Of a DNA stretch of 64,000 nucleotides, positions 40,157 to 49,001 are shown piece by piece. The notes under the pieces were generated by a model. The model was given only the letters and a program-made list of their open reading frames with translations. It searched no databases and was not told where the DNA came from. The position numbers were made by a program, and so were the translations under genes. The stretch is from an uncultured Gammaproteobacteria bacterium (GTDB taxonomy: Bacteria; Pseudomonadota; Gammaproteobacteria; HK1): positions 4,083,001 through 4,147,000 of the forward strand of contig OY282353.1 of NCBI GenBank assembly GCA_958295465.1, given 5' to 3'. Numbering within the stretch: the first letter of the stretch is position 1; every line of letters begins with the position of its first letter.

Positions 40157-40518
40157 ACCACGATCCGCCCTGATTGAACCGACGTGCATCCCGAACTCGC
40201 AACCATTGAACGCCGCCACCGGTCCGGGCGTACGGACGGGGAATGAAGTTGCCCCGTTTCAGTGGACGGTCAAGGGGTCGGGTCTATGACATCGGCCTGC
40301 TTGTGCCCGGTGCCCGTGACTTCGAGGTCGCGGGCGGCGCCGAGCGCATCGAACGTGGTGATGTGTATGGTCGGGCGCTCGAACGATGCCCGACAGCCGG
40401 GCGGCCGCCATCACGAGAGAGGTGGGCCGGAAGCCGAACATCCGTCGGATCTCGGCTTTCGTGGCGAGCGGTCCGACGCCGGCACGCGTCACTCTCCGGG
40501 CGGCAGCAGCCGATGCAA

Positions 40519-40608
40519 TGGCGGAGAGGGAGGGATTCGAACCCCCGGTCCCCCGAGAGGGACAACTGATTTCGAGTCAGCCCCGTTCGGCCACTCCGGC
40601 ACCTCTCC
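40519..40608 (-). tRNA. tRNA-Ser(CGA)
   Basis: The reverse strand reads GGAGAGGTGCCGGAGTGGCC at the 5' end, anticodon stem-loop CTGACTCGAAATCAG with anticodon CGA, a long variable arm of class II type, T loop GGTTCGAATCC and acceptor CCTCTCCG followed by an encoded CCA. The full gene with CCA is 90 nt. It is intact, and the integrase element does not abut it. Confidence 0.96.
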
Positions 40609-40737
40609 GGCTGTGAGGCGGGATTGTAGGGGATCGGCGGGTGCACGGGAACTTCCGGCCCCGGCGGGACCGGCCCACGCCTGGCATCCGGGGCGACGGC
40701 GAACGTGGGGTTCCGGCCATCCGGTGCGCGGCCCGCG

Positions 40738-41370
40738 CTACACCCTCGGGGAGACCACCCCTTCAGGCGCCGGGTGCATCGGGACGTGTCCGGGCTGCGC
40801 CGCCACCCGCGCGAGCCAGGCGGTGACGTTCGGGTAGTCCGAAAGATCGAAGCCGCCCTCCCCGGCCACGTGGGTGTAGGCGTAGAGGGCGACGTCCGCG
40901 ACGGTCATCGCCGCCGCGCCGAACCAGGGCCGATGCCCGAGGTGGCGCTCCATGACCGCGAGCGCGGCCCGGCCGCCTGCCTGCCGGGAGGGAAGCTGGG
41001 CGCGTTGCGCCTCGGTCATCTCGACATGCCGGAGCCAGTGGCGGGCGACCGCGATGTTCGGTTCGTGGCTGTACTGCTCGAAGAACATCCATTGCAGGGT
41101 CAGGGCGCGGGCCAGCGGATCGGCCGGCAAGAAGGGGGTCCCCTCGGCGAGATACCACAGGATCGCGTTGGATTCGGCGAGACACGTACCGTCTTCGAGC
41201 CGGAGCACGGGGATCCGGCCGTTGGGGTTCATCGCGAGGAACTCCGGCGTGCGGCTCCCACCCTTCAGGATGTCGATCTCGACCCGCTCGTAAGATCGCA
41301 CCAGGTGCGCGAGCAGGAGGCGCGGCTTGTAGCCGTTGCCCGAAAGGTGGTTGTCGTAGAGGCGCATCAT
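40738..41370 (-). CDS. Glutathione S-transferase family protein
   Basis: 210 aa. The N-terminal thioredoxin-like domain has MMRLYDNHLSGNGYKPRLLL, NPNGRIPVLRLEDG (cis-Pro) and LAESNAILWYLAEGTP. The C-terminal helical domain has FGAAAMTVADVALYAYTHVA. Ser10 in LSGNGYK is a plausible catalytic residue. The substrate is unknown. It is a stand-alone gene. Confidence 0.9.
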   Translation of the reverse strand: MMRLYDNHLSGNGYKPRLLLAHLVRSYERVEIDILKGGSRTPEFLAMNPNGRIPVLRLEDGTCLAESNAILWYLAEGTPFLPADPLARALTLQWMFFEQYSHEPNIAVARHWLRHVEMTEAQRAQLPSRQAGGRAALAVMERHLGHRPWFGAAAMTVADVALYAYTHVAGEGGFDLSDYPNVTAWLARVAAQPGHVPMHPAPEGVVSPRV

Positions 41371-41408
41371 GGGCGGGCGCTCCCGGTATACGGACGAAGA
41401 GCCGGCGG

Positions 41409-42038
41409 CTACGCCTCGATCACCACCTTCGTTCCCGCTTCCACCCGGTCGAAGAGGCCGATGACGTCGTCATTCCTCATGCGGATGCAGCCGTGGGAGC
41501 CGGGGGTCGTGATGTCGGTGTCGTCGGGACAGCCGTGGATGTAGATGTAGCGGCGCATGGTGTCGACGTCGCCCAGGCGGTTTCTCCCCGGCTCGGTGCC
41601 GGAGAGCCAGAGGATCCGGGTGAGGATCCAGTCGCGTTCGGGATGTGCGGCTCCCAGCGCCGGGGTATAGCGTTCGCCGGTCGGTCGGCGGGCGACGAAG
41701 ACGGTGCCGGGAGCGGCGCCGGCGCCAATCCTGGCGCGAATCACGTGGCTCCCCCGCGGGGTGCATTCGCTGCCTTCCTGCTCGCCGGGGCCGTTGGCGG
41801 CGGTGGACACGGGCCAGGACCTGCGCAGCTCTCCGCCCACGCGCAGCTCCAGGCGCTGCCGGTCGAGATCGATGCGAACGAGGGTGCGGGGCGCGCGGAC
41901 GCGGGCCGGGGCAGCGGCCGACCCTTCGCCGGCGGGGCGGGCGCGGAATGCGGCGGCGAACTTCTTCGAGACCTTGCGGGACATCCGGATTCCGGCCCGT
42001 ATGGCCACCGGGCGCGAGGCGTGGACCGGCGGGGGCAT
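41409..42038 (-). CDS. L,D-transpeptidase (YkuD domain)
   Basis: 209 aa. The YkuD domain covers about residues 52-208, with the catalytic motif YIYIHGCPDDTDITTPGSHGCIRM, where the second His-Gly-Cys supplies the nucleophile. Such enzymes cross-link peptidoglycan or attach proteins to it. No classical signal peptide is visible at either ATG (42038 or 41984); the N-terminus is Arg/Ala-rich, so the true start or export route is uncertain. Confidence 0.85.
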   Translation of the reverse strand: MPPPVHASRPVAIRAGIRMSRKVSKKFAAAFRARPAGEGSAAAPARVRAPRTLVRIDLDRQRLELRVGGELRRSWPVSTAANGPGEQEGSECTPRGSHVIRARIGAGAAPGTVFVARRPTGERYTPALGAAHPERDWILTRILWLSGTEPGRNRLGDVDTMRRYIYIHGCPDDTDITTPGSHGCIRMRNDDVIGLFDRVEAGTKVVIEA

Positions 42039-42123
42039 GAAGCATCTTGCAGAATATCGTCGAATGCATCAATCGACACCGGCGACGGCAGCGATTCGCG
42101 CCAGACTCGAAAACGTCCGTTGA

Positions 42124-42777
42124 ACCACCGCGACGGCGCGCATCGAGCATTCCATCGAGGCACTCGCGTCGCTCGACCCCGCATCCGTCGCGCGGTGGCG
42201 GGAGCAGGTTGCGGGGCGCGCCCGCGCGTTCCGGGGCACGACCCACGTGAGCGTCATCGACGCGGCCGGCAACGTCGCGAGCGCGACGGCCTCGAACGGC
42301 GCGGGTTCCGACTACGTCGTGCCCGGAACCGGCATCGTCATGAACAACATGCTGGGCGAGACCGACCTCAACCCGGGTGGGTTCCACCGGTGGTCCCTCG
42401 ACGAACGCATGACGTCGATGATGACCCCCACCGCGCTGGCGTGGCGCGACGGGCGCAAGGTGGCCACCGGCTCGGGCGGATCGAGCCGGATCCGCACCGC
42501 GCTGCTGCAGGTGCTCGTCAACCTCGTGGATTTCGCGATGGCCGTCGAGGAGGCGGTCGCCGCCCCCCGGATCCACGTCGAGGATTCATTCCTGAGCGTG
42601 GAGGGCGGGTTCGACCCCGAGCGTATCGCGCCGGTGCTCGAAGCGTGGCCGGACCACCAGTTGTGGGACGCGCCGAACATGTTCTTCGGCGGCGCCCACA
42701 CCGTCGCCTCCGGGCCGCGCGGCGTCGAGGGAGCCGGGGACCCGAGGCGGGGCGGGGCGTGCGTGATCGTCGCATGA
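42124..42777 (+). pseudogene. Gamma-glutamyltransferase remnant (small subunit only)
   Basis: The frame opens after a TGA at 42121 and reads ALASLDPASVARWRE, then RGTTHVSVIDAAGNVASAT. In intact GGT the TTH threonine is the self-cleavage site and catalytic nucleophile. All of the small subunit follows (NNMLGETDLNPGG, GSGGSSRIRTALLQV) to a normal end (GGACVIVA). The large subunit, roughly 350 residues, is missing, and the sequence upstream belongs to the transpeptidase 5' region. A GTG at 42247 could in principle start a shorter protein. It is best read as a deletion remnant. Confidence 0.8.
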
Positions 42778-42876
42778 CCTGCCTGACCGGAGAGTGGATC
42801 GGCACCCAAGGCCGGTTCGATGAACGAGGAGGCTCCGGGAGCGGGAACGTCTTGCCGCCGCCGGGCTTCGACGGCA

Positions 42877-43134
42877 CGAGCGGGAACGAATCCTGATAAC
42901 TCTGGCAGGCAAGGATTTTGCCGTAGCCGATGCCTCCGTGACGGCGTTTGAGCCGGAGTTGACCGGCCGTTGACCGAACCGCCCCGGCAAGCGCCTGGCT
43001 CCACACGAGCGGGAGCAATCCTGACGACCGTTGGCAAGGCAAGCCTTTGCCACGGCCGAGGCGCTGGTGACGGCGTTCGAGCCGTAGTTGACCGGCCGTT
43101 GACCGAGCCGCCCCGGCAAGCGCCTGGCTCCATA
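42877..43134. repeat. Tandem 129-bp imperfect repeat (two copies)
   Basis: Copies run 42877-43005 and 43006-43134. Each starts CGAGCGGGA(A/G)C, includes TTGACCGGCCGTTGACCG and ends with GCCCCGGCAAGCGCCTGGCT then CCAxACG. A partial third copy seems to begin at about 43135. They fill the space between the GGT remnant and the dehydrogenase gene. Open frames exist on the minus strand, but I see no family and no initiation site. Confidence 0.85.
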
Positions 43135-43141
43135 CGGGGAA

Positions 43142-44170
43142 TCAGCCTGCACCTGAAGAGCCGTGTCCGGGTGCGCTGCATTGCAGCCGCACCGCCCGAT
43201 GCTCCCGGGCCGAGCGTTTCGCGGCCACCGCAATCTCCAGCGCCTTGAGGCCGTCCTCCCCGTCCGGGCTCATCCGGCTTCCCGAGGCGAGTGCATCGAC
43301 GAACGCTTCGAGCTCGCGCCGGTAGGCGTCGCGGTAGCGCTGCATGAAGAAGTCGAGCAACGGCTCGCGGCGGTAGCCTCCGGCGCCGGCCACGGTGACC
43401 GTGGTGTTGCGGCGGTTCCCGGCCGAGACCATCCCCTTCGATCCGTGGACTTCGAGTCGCTGGTCGTATCCGTATGCCGCGCGGCGGGAGTTGGAGATCA
43501 GGGCGATCCGCCCCGAAGTGGTCTTCAGCGTGGCCGCCGCGGTGTCGAAGTCGCCGGCCGCACCGATGCCTTCGTCGATCAGCACGGAGCCGGCGGCGGA
43601 GACCTCGACCACCTCTTCCCCGAGAAGGAAACGGGCCATGTCGAAGTCGTGGATCATCATGTCGAGGAACAGGCCGCCCGAGCGCGCCACGTAGTCGATG
43701 GGCGGCGGCGCCGGGTCCCGCGAGGTGATCTGCACGAGCTCGACGGCCCCGATCGCGCCGTCGTCGATCTGCCGGCGCACTTCCGCGAAGTCGGGGTCGA
43801 AGCGGCGGTTGAAGCCCACCATCAGCCGCGCCCCGGTCTCGCGCACGACCTCAAGGCAGGCGCGCGCGCGCTTCGGTTCCAGAGCGATGGGTTTCTCGCA
43901 GAAGATCGCCTTCCCCGCCCGGGCGGCGGCCTCGATGCCGGCGGTATGCCGATCGGTGGGAGTGGCGATGAGGATCGCGTCGACGTCGGGAGCGGCGATG
44001 ATCTCCTCACCCGACGCCCGCCGGGCGCCGGTGGCGCGGGCGACCTCTTCCTCCGCGGCGTCGGCCGGATCGTGCACGGCCACGAGGCGGGCCTTCCCGA
44101 TCCGGGCGAGCGCGCCGGCGTGAGTCCGCCCGATCCGGCCTGCGCCCAGAAGTCCGATCCGTAACGTCAT
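43142..44170 (-). CDS. Gfo/Idh/MocA oxidoreductase, inositol 2-dehydrogenase-like
   Basis: 342 aa from ATG 44170 (MTLRIGLLGAGRIGRTHAG). The NAD-binding Rossmann fold lies at residues 4-120 with AIFCEKPIAL (Lys of the EKP motif). The catalytic region has GGLFLDMMIHDFDMARFLLG (Asp-His of the HD motif). This pattern matches myo-inositol 2-dehydrogenase (IolG), but no other iol gene is present, so another polyol or sugar is possible. The 129-bp repeat abuts its 3' end. Confidence 0.85.
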   Translation of the reverse strand: MTLRIGLLGAGRIGRTHAGALARIGKARLVAVHDPADAAEEEVARATGARRASGEEIIAAPDVDAILIATPTDRHTAGIEAAARAGKAIFCEKPIALEPKRARACLEVVRETGARLMVGFNRRFDPDFAEVRRQIDDGAIGAVELVQITSRDPAPPPIDYVARSGGLFLDMMIHDFDMARFLLGEEVVEVSAAGSVLIDEGIGAAGDFDTAAATLKTTSGRIALISNSRRAAYGYDQRLEVHGSKGMVSAGNRRNTTVTVAGAGGYRREPLLDFFMQRYRDAYRRELEAFVDALASGSRMSPDGEDGLKALEIAVAAKRSAREHRAVRLQCSAPGHGSSGAG

Positions 44171-44424
44171 CCGTCTTCTCGATGCCCTGCCACGGCGGGG
44201 TGAGGAGTCCTGGGAACGCGGGCTTCTCGGATGCACTTTCCTCCATTAATCCGTAAGTCCTTGAATTCTCCGCCCATTCACGTGACTTCCCTGGGGAGAT
44301 CAATCGGTTACCGTCCCGGAACATTCATGGATGAAACCGCTTGACCACGGTTGAAAACTGTTGGTAAGGTTCTTCATGTGGGGTATCGAGTGGAGTATAC
44401 AGGGCTCGCAACAGGAGGCGGACG

Positions 44425-44589
44425 ATGACCGAACAGACAGCCCCCGAGCCCCTGCTCCGCAACGCATCCGGGGAGACTACCACCGACGAGGCCGAGACCG
44501 GCAACCGGATCGGCTGCGGGCTGGACGCCGGCATCACCGAGGGCGCAAACCAGTGGCGCCCGTGGAGCGACGAAGGGGCGGACCGATGA
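44425..44589 (+). CDS. Small 54-aa protein coupled to the integrase
   Basis: ATG 44425 follows AGGAGGCGG at ideal spacing. The protein is acidic and polar (starts MTEQTAPEPLLRN, ends PWSDEGADR) with no recognisable domain. Its stop TGA overlaps the integrase ATG (ATGA at 44586-44589), so the two are translationally coupled. It could be a leader or a small regulator of integration; the function is unknown. Confidence 0.65.
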   Translation: MTEQTAPEPLLRNASGETTTDEAETGNRIGCGLDAGITEGANQWRPWSDEGADR

Positions 44590-45818
44590 GCGGCCGCCTC
44601 ACCGCCGCGTTCGTGAAGTCGGTGCGCCACCGCGGCGGGCGGGCACGGGCCGACCGCCACCACGACGGCGGACACGGCCTGTTCCTCCAGGTGATGCCGA
44701 GCGGGAGCAAGCAGTGGTGCCAGCGCCTGTCCCTCGACGGCAAGCGCAGCGACTACGGCCTCGGGGCGTACCCCTTCATGGGGCTCGCCGAGGCGCGGCG
44801 CAAGGCGTTCGAGAACGCGCTCGCCGCACGCGAGCACCGCCGGGCGGTGGACCGCGGCGAGCATCCCGAGATACCCGCGTTCGAGGCGAACCGCCTCGCC
44901 ACCGTGGCCAGGCGCAACGGCCAGCCGGTCCCGCTCGTTGCGGCGCCGGTCGCAGGCATCCCCTTTGCCGCGGCCTACGAGGCGTGCATCGTCGAACGCG
45001 CGAAGCACTGGCGCGACCCCGCGACCGCGCTGCGCTCGTGGCGGGCGAGCCTGCGCGACCACATGGCGGAGTTCGCCCAGCTCCCCGTCGCCCGCGTCGA
45101 CGTGGGCCATCTGCGGCGCGCCCTCGAACCGCTCCCCCCGAAGACGGCCGACAAGGCGCTGCGCCGCATCGGGACGGTGTTCGAGTGGGCCATCGCGGGC
45201 AGGCACCGCACGGACAACCCGGCCCGGTCGCTGCGCAAGACGTGGGCGGGGCTCAAGCGCGAGGAGGCGCAGCACCGCAAGGCCATGCACCACTCGAAGG
45301 TCGGCGCCCTGCTCGCACGGGTGCGCACCTGCGACGCACGCGCCGACGTGCGCCGGGCCTTCGAGCTGATGGTGCTGACCGGCCTTCGCCCGGGCGAGGC
45401 GATGGGGGCGCGCTGGGAGGAGATCGACTTCGACGAACGCACGTGGACGCTGCCGGGGGGGCGCATGAAGGATGGTCGCCAGCACAGGGTGCCGCTCTCC
45501 GCCCAAGCCGTGGCGCTCCTCCAAGCCTCCGGTCCCGCCTGCGAAGGCCGCGTCTTCCGCGCACCGCGGGGCGGGCCGCTCGGGGAGAAGGCGTTTCGGG
45601 AGTTGCTGGCGCGGCTCGGGGTGACCGATGCGACGCCCCACGGGTTCCGGTCCACGTTGCGCGACTGGTGCGCGGAGACCGGCGTCGCGCGCGAGGTGGC
45701 CGAAGCCATCCTCGCGCACCGCGTCGGGAATAGCGTCGAGGTTTCATACGCCAGATCGGATCTGCTCGCGCGCCGTCGCGCCGCAATGTCGGCCTTTGCC
45801 GCCTACGTCTCGGGCTGA
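44586..45818 (+). CDS. P4-type tyrosine integrase of the mobile element
   Basis: 410 aa. It has an N-terminal arm-binding DUF4102-type domain (LTAAFVKSVRHRGG, GHGLFLQVMPSGSKQWCQRL), a core-binding domain, then the catalytic domain with Arg in LTGLRPGEAMGARW, Lys in GRMKDGRQHRVPLS, HGFRSTLRDW and the nucleophile Tyr in VEVSYARSD. It marks the left part of the element that fills the window from about 44.4 kb on. No tRNA is adjacent, so its attachment site is not evident. Confidence 0.92.
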   Translation: MSGRLTAAFVKSVRHRGGRARADRHHDGGHGLFLQVMPSGSKQWCQRLSLDGKRSDYGLGAYPFMGLAEARRKAFENALAAREHRRAVDRGEHPEIPAFEANRLATVARRNGQPVPLVAAPVAGIPFAAAYEACIVERAKHWRDPATALRSWRASLRDHMAEFAQLPVARVDVGHLRRALEPLPPKTADKALRRIGTVFEWAIAGRHRTDNPARSLRKTWAGLKREEAQHRKAMHHSKVGALLARVRTCDARADVRRAFELMVLTGLRPGEAMGARWEEIDFDERTWTLPGGRMKDGRQHRVPLSAQAVALLQASGPACEGRVFRAPRGGPLGEKAFRELLARLGVTDATPHGFRSTLRDWCAETGVAREVAEAILAHRVGNSVEVSYARSDLLARRRAAMSAFAAYVSG

Positions 45819-45821
45819 ACG

Positions 45822-46514
45822 ATGTTCTATCCCAAGGGGTGGTCAGAGTCAGAGCGCACCCAGGAACGTGAGTACGTGCGCGGGGAGTTCGATGCGAGTG
45901 TGGACTATATGAACAGGAGCGATGCGCTGAAAGGGTTGGGGCCCATGAAGGTCGGCCGTTTCGTCAGCTTCGACCCGGTGCAGCATACCCGCGAGCTGAT
46001 CGACGCGGTCGGCGGGGCGCAGTGCCTGTGCGCGACGGCGGCCTCCCCCGGGCGGGGGCGCCCACGCAAGGACAACTTCAACAATTTCGTCGTGATGATG
46101 ATGAATTTCTTGATGCCGCCTTGGGCGGCGCCGAAGAACAGGGCAGAGGCACGGCGCCGCCGCAAGGGGGTCGCGAAGCACGTGCCCGCGAAGCACGTGG
46201 CGGTCGCAGCCACCGGGGAGCGTCGCTCGCCGGAGGAGCGGGCAGCCCGGTTGTTGGTGGTGTGGCCGGTTCCGAAGGAAGCGGCGCCGAAGCGCGTGTC
46301 CGCCGCGACCGTCGTCACCATCGCCGTCGCCGAGGCGGGCGTCATCCCCGCGCCGCACGACGAGGCGGACTTCACCCGCGCGCGCAAGCGCATCGAGGCC
46401 GTCTACCGGCGCTGGTACGACACCTGCTTCCTGCCGTGCCCGGACGGCGCGATGGAGGCGCTAAAGGCTTGGTTCATCGCGGCGCTGCGGACGCGGCAGG
46501 ACGCGCGCCCCTGA
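45822..46514 (+). CDS. Hypothetical protein next to the integrase
   Basis: 230 aa, starting 3 bp after the integrase stop and so probably in its operon. It has an N-terminal polar part (MFYPKGWSESERTQERE), a basic middle (RRRRKGVAKHVPAKHVAV) and a C-terminal helical segment ending in WFIAALRTRQDARP. I recognise no family. Confidence 0.55.
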   Translation: MFYPKGWSESERTQEREYVRGEFDASVDYMNRSDALKGLGPMKVGRFVSFDPVQHTRELIDAVGGAQCLCATAASPGRGRPRKDNFNNFVVMMMNFLMPPWAAPKNRAEARRRRKGVAKHVPAKHVAVAATGERRSPEERAARLLVVWPVPKEAAPKRVSAATVVTIAVAEAGVIPAPHDEADFTRARKRIEAVYRRWYDTCFLPCPDGAMEALKAWFIAALRTRQDARP

Positions 46515-46595
46515 TTTTTGTGGATTTTTGACTTGCCGGCGGAACAGGGCTGGAGATTATTCGTGCTCCCGTGCAACCACACAGGCGCGCGAACA

Positions 46596-46820
46596 ATGTC
46601 CCGCAAACGACTGTCCAAAGAGGCGTCCCCCCATGCCGACCCACTGCTCGGGATCCGCCAGGTGGGGGACTGGCTGGGGATCTCTCCGTCGACGATCCGG
46701 CGTAAGGTGGCATTGGGCACCTTCCCGGCGCCGATCCTGATTGGGCGACAGCTCCGCTGGCGCACGAGCACCATCGAGCGCTACATCGCCGAGTGCGAGG
46801 CGCGGGCGGGCGTGTCGTGA
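46596..46820 (+). CDS. AlpA-like DNA-binding protein / excisionase
   Basis: 74 aa (MSRKRLSKEAS...). It has the MerR-like winged helix of AlpA: LLGIRQVGDWLGISPSTIRRKVALGTFPAPILIGRQLRWRTSTIERYI. AlpA proteins regulate excision of P4-like elements. The frame is open from 46518, but the family starts at the ATG at 46596. Confidence 0.85.
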   Translation: MSRKRLSKEASPHADPLLGIRQVGDWLGISPSTIRRKVALGTFPAPILIGRQLRWRTSTIERYIAECEARAGVS

Positions 46821-46898
46821 GCACGGCTCACCGGCGCGAGTGCCCGGCCCGCTTCGACCGCGCGCCCGGGGTGCCCCGCGTGTTCCGGTGGTTCGCCA

Positions 46899-47411
46899 GT
46901 GAGACATGGCCAGAACCACTCCCATCGGGCGTCTTGCCGGACGCCTCGGACTGCGGCGATGTCGTTCCTCGCCCCGAACGTCAACTCCTACCGCCGGATC
47001 ACGAAGTACCTGGCCGCGCCGATCAACGTGCAGTGGGGGATCGACAACCGCACCGCCGGCCTGCGGGTGCCGCTGGGCGACGCCGCCTCGACACGGGTGG
47101 AGAACCGGGTCGCGGGCGCCGACGCGAACCCCTGCCTGGCCATCGCCGCGTCCCTCGCCTGCGGGCTGCTTGGCATGACCGAGGGGGTCGAGCCGACTCC
47201 CGCCGTCGAGGGCAGCGCGTACAGGATGCCCTACGCGCTGCCGCTCAGCCTTGCCGAGTCGCTGCGGGCGTTGCGTGAATGCCCGCCCCTCATCGACGTG
47301 CCCGGCGAACGCTTCGTCCGCGCCTGGAGCGCGGTGAAGGAATGCGAGCTGCGGGCGTTCCTCCAGGTCATCAGCTCGTGGGAGCGGGAGTTCCTGCTGC
47401 GCAACGTCTGA
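46899..47411 (+). pseudogene. Glutamine synthetase C-terminal fragment
   Basis: Residues after AAMSFLAPNVNSYRRITK match the C-terminal third of type III/PuuA-like glutamine synthetases: WGIDNRTAGLRVP, RVENRVAGADANPCLAIAAS and the final WEREFLLRNV. The ammonia and glutamate N-terminal domains are absent, and the sequence before about 46950 does not continue the family. The fragment is intact to a normal stop. Type III enzymes of this kind act on gamma-glutamyl-putrescine or similar substrates. Confidence 0.85.
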
Positions 47412-47697
47412 TCCCCCGGCGGAGCGGCCTGATCTTGATACCCGCCCGGAGCCTGCGCCGCAGAAAGTTCATGGAGCAAATGTCCCGTGTTCAGTCGGTT
47501 TTCGCGTGCGGGAGTGCCTTGAAACGAGAAGTCACGCGGAAGTGTCGTTTCGGGCAACGTATGGGCGCGTTGTGCCGCCGCAATGTTTTCTACGGCGCAG
47601 ATTCCTCGATGGGTGCTACAGTTCCCGGTGCCGCCTGTGCATGGTCGGGTCAACGCCCTGGGCCTTATCTATCAGACACTTGTTGGAGAGCGTGATC
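47412..47697. other. Upstream region of precursor gene 1
   Basis: 286 bp with no gene. It contains the block GCGGCCTGATCTTGATA (47424-47440), shared with the upstream region of precursor 2 (48890-48906), but no -10 follows at the right distance here. A GGAGAG ribosome site precedes the ATG. Confidence 0.55.
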
Positions 47698-47873
47698 ATG
47701 GCTGACGAAATCCACCAACCAACCCCCCCCCCCCCCCCCCCCCGCTGACCGGCGCACCCAGAAAGCCGTGGGCCAAGCCGACCGTCCGGGTCATTGGAGA
47801 GACGATGGACGATATCCAATCCGGTCCCTATACGGAAACACAAGAGAACACCCACTACCATCCAGCTTCGTAG
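47698..47873 (+). CDS. RiPP precursor peptide 1 (lasso-like), frame broken at C21
   Basis: ATG 47698 encodes MADEIHQPT followed by a proline tract from 21 C (47723-47743), then stops at 47746 in the given sequence. In the -1 frame after the tract a conserved leader (LTGAPRKPWAKPTVRVIGET) and core region continue to TAG 47871. Adding one C (22) fuses them in a single ORF of about 58 aa. The leader PWAKPTVRVIG fits the YxxP-type leader of lasso peptides. A core GPYTETQENTHYHPAS would have Gly1 and Glu8 for an eight-residue ring; Ser1-Glu9 is the alternative. It pairs with the gene at 49002. Confidence 0.7.
47723..47743 (+). repeat. Poly-C tract (21 C) in precursor 1
   Basis: An uninterrupted run of 21 C inside the 5' part of the precursor ORF. 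Its length decides whether the ATG frame joins the leader/core frame; lengths of 3n+1 (19, 22) would do so. Such runs slip in replication and are also hard to sequence. Confidence 0.9.
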
Positions 47874-47888
47874 ATGCCCGTGCTCCCG

Positions 47889-47958
47889 CAAGCTGATCCT
47901 CCCGTCGCCGCAGGTCGAGACACGGCTCCCCGACCGGCTGCGGCCCGGAGCGCGTGAT
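47889..47958. repeat. 70-bp element, copy 1, between convergent genes
   Basis: Nearly identical to 49190-49259. Each copy lies just downstream of a precursor gene and just before the stop of a minus-strand enzyme gene. It contains a GC-rich imperfect hairpin (GCTCC...GGAGC) but no T run. A two-way terminator or the edge of the duplicated unit are both possible. Confidence 0.8.
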
Positions 47959-47973
47959 CAGAATCCGCATGAG

Positions 47974-48843
47974 TTACGCACCAATCAGGGCGTGCTGCGC
48001 CCCTCCGTCCACGATGTCGTAGCCGAAGTAGTCGAGCACGTCCCGATGCCGCCGGAACACCCGGTTGAAGGCCGCGAACTGGTCGGCGTCGAGGCGCGCG
48101 ACATGCCGGGCGTTCATGTCGGTGAGCATCTCGTCGTACCTCTTCACCGCCAGGCGCCGGCGCAGGTTCAGGTCGTCGAGCGCGGGGACCAGCGCCCGGA
48201 TCGCGTGCGCCACCCGCTCGGGCTCCGCGCACATCGTCTCGTAGGTGAAGAAGACCCCGCGCTCGCGGTACGCCTCGACGTTGCGGCGCTGCCAGGCCAG
48301 GCAGGTGGCGACGTGGATCGCAGCGGCCTCGGGCAGGTGGCGGGCCGGGATCCCGGCACGGGCCGTGGGGCTCGCGCAGGCCCGGCAGATGCTCTCGCAG
48401 ACCGCGTAGGGGTTGCGCACCACGAACAGGAACCTGGCATTGCGGAAGTGGCGCGCCAGCGCGCCGACGTTGAGCAGGAACGGCGGGGACTTGGTGGTGA
48501 ACACCGATGCGGCGGGGTCGCGGGCGTATGCCTGGAAGTACCACGCCTCGCGGGTGCGGCGCCAGTCGCAGGCGCCCTCGTCCGTCAAAGCGTCGAGCCA
48601 GCGTTGCTCGGCGGCCCAGATCCAGCGGGGAACCGTCGGTCCGGGCAGCGGGACGCGCCGCCAGGTGGCGGGTCCCGCGAAGCCGTGGACGGCCTGTCCT
48701 TCGCGCGGCAGGTTCCAGGTCGCCCGGCTGGTGGCGAGGGCGTGCTGCAGGAAGGTGGAGCCGCTGCTGTTCGGGGAGATCGTGAACAGGTGGGTGGTGA
48801 TCGTGCGTTCCAGGTCGCGGCCGGCGCCGTAGACGTGGCTCAT
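47974..48843 (-). CDS. PAPS-dependent sulfotransferase
   Basis: 289 aa from ATG 48843 with AAGGAAG upstream. The 5'-phosphosulfate loop is FTISPNSSGSTFLQHAL, and the 3'-phosphate motif is FLFVVRNPYAVCESICRA. By family it moves sulfate from PAPS to a hydroxyl. It converges on precursor 1 and lies between the two precursors, so a tyrosine or another hydroxyl of the RiPP is the likely acceptor (inference). Both putative cores contain Tyr at position 12. Confidence 0.85.
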   Translation of the reverse strand: MSHVYGAGRDLERTITTHLFTISPNSSGSTFLQHALATSRATWNLPREGQAVHGFAGPATWRRVPLPGPTVPRWIWAAEQRWLDALTDEGACDWRRTREAWYFQAYARDPAASVFTTKSPPFLLNVGALARHFRNARFLFVVRNPYAVCESICRACASPTARAGIPARHLPEAAAIHVATCLAWQRRNVEAYRERGVFFTYETMCAEPERVAHAIRALVPALDDLNLRRRLAVKRYDEMLTDMNARHVARLDADQFAAFNRVFRRHRDVLDYFGYDIVDGGAQHALIGA

Positions 48844-48900
48844 CGGGCTTCCTTCGACCGCCTCATGGCGCACCGTCCTCGCGAGCGGGGCGGCCCGATC

Positions 48901-48928
48901 TTGATATTCGCTCGATTGCGGCTACTAT
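48901..48928 (+). promoter_or_regulatory. Sigma-70 type promoter of precursor 2
   Basis: TTGATA (48901-48906), a 16-bp spacer, and TACTAT (48923-48928). The ATG of precursor 2 lies 73 bp beyond, preceded by AGAGGA. Confidence 0.6.
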
Positions 48929-49001
48929 GCTTGGCGCTGCCAGAGGGAATTCGGACAAAACCCCGGACCTTCCGCTCAGACGCTTCCCAGAGGACATAGT
49001 G

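Noticed and set aside
40386..40616. Frame over tRNA-Ser reading MAEREGFEPPVPREG
   Set aside because: This is the well-known false ORF produced by reading antisense through a serine tRNA gene.
40519..44586. tRNA-Ser as the integration site of the element
   Set aside because: The integrase gene is 4 kb away with housekeeping-like genes between, and no repeat of the tRNA 3' end is visible near 44.3 kb.
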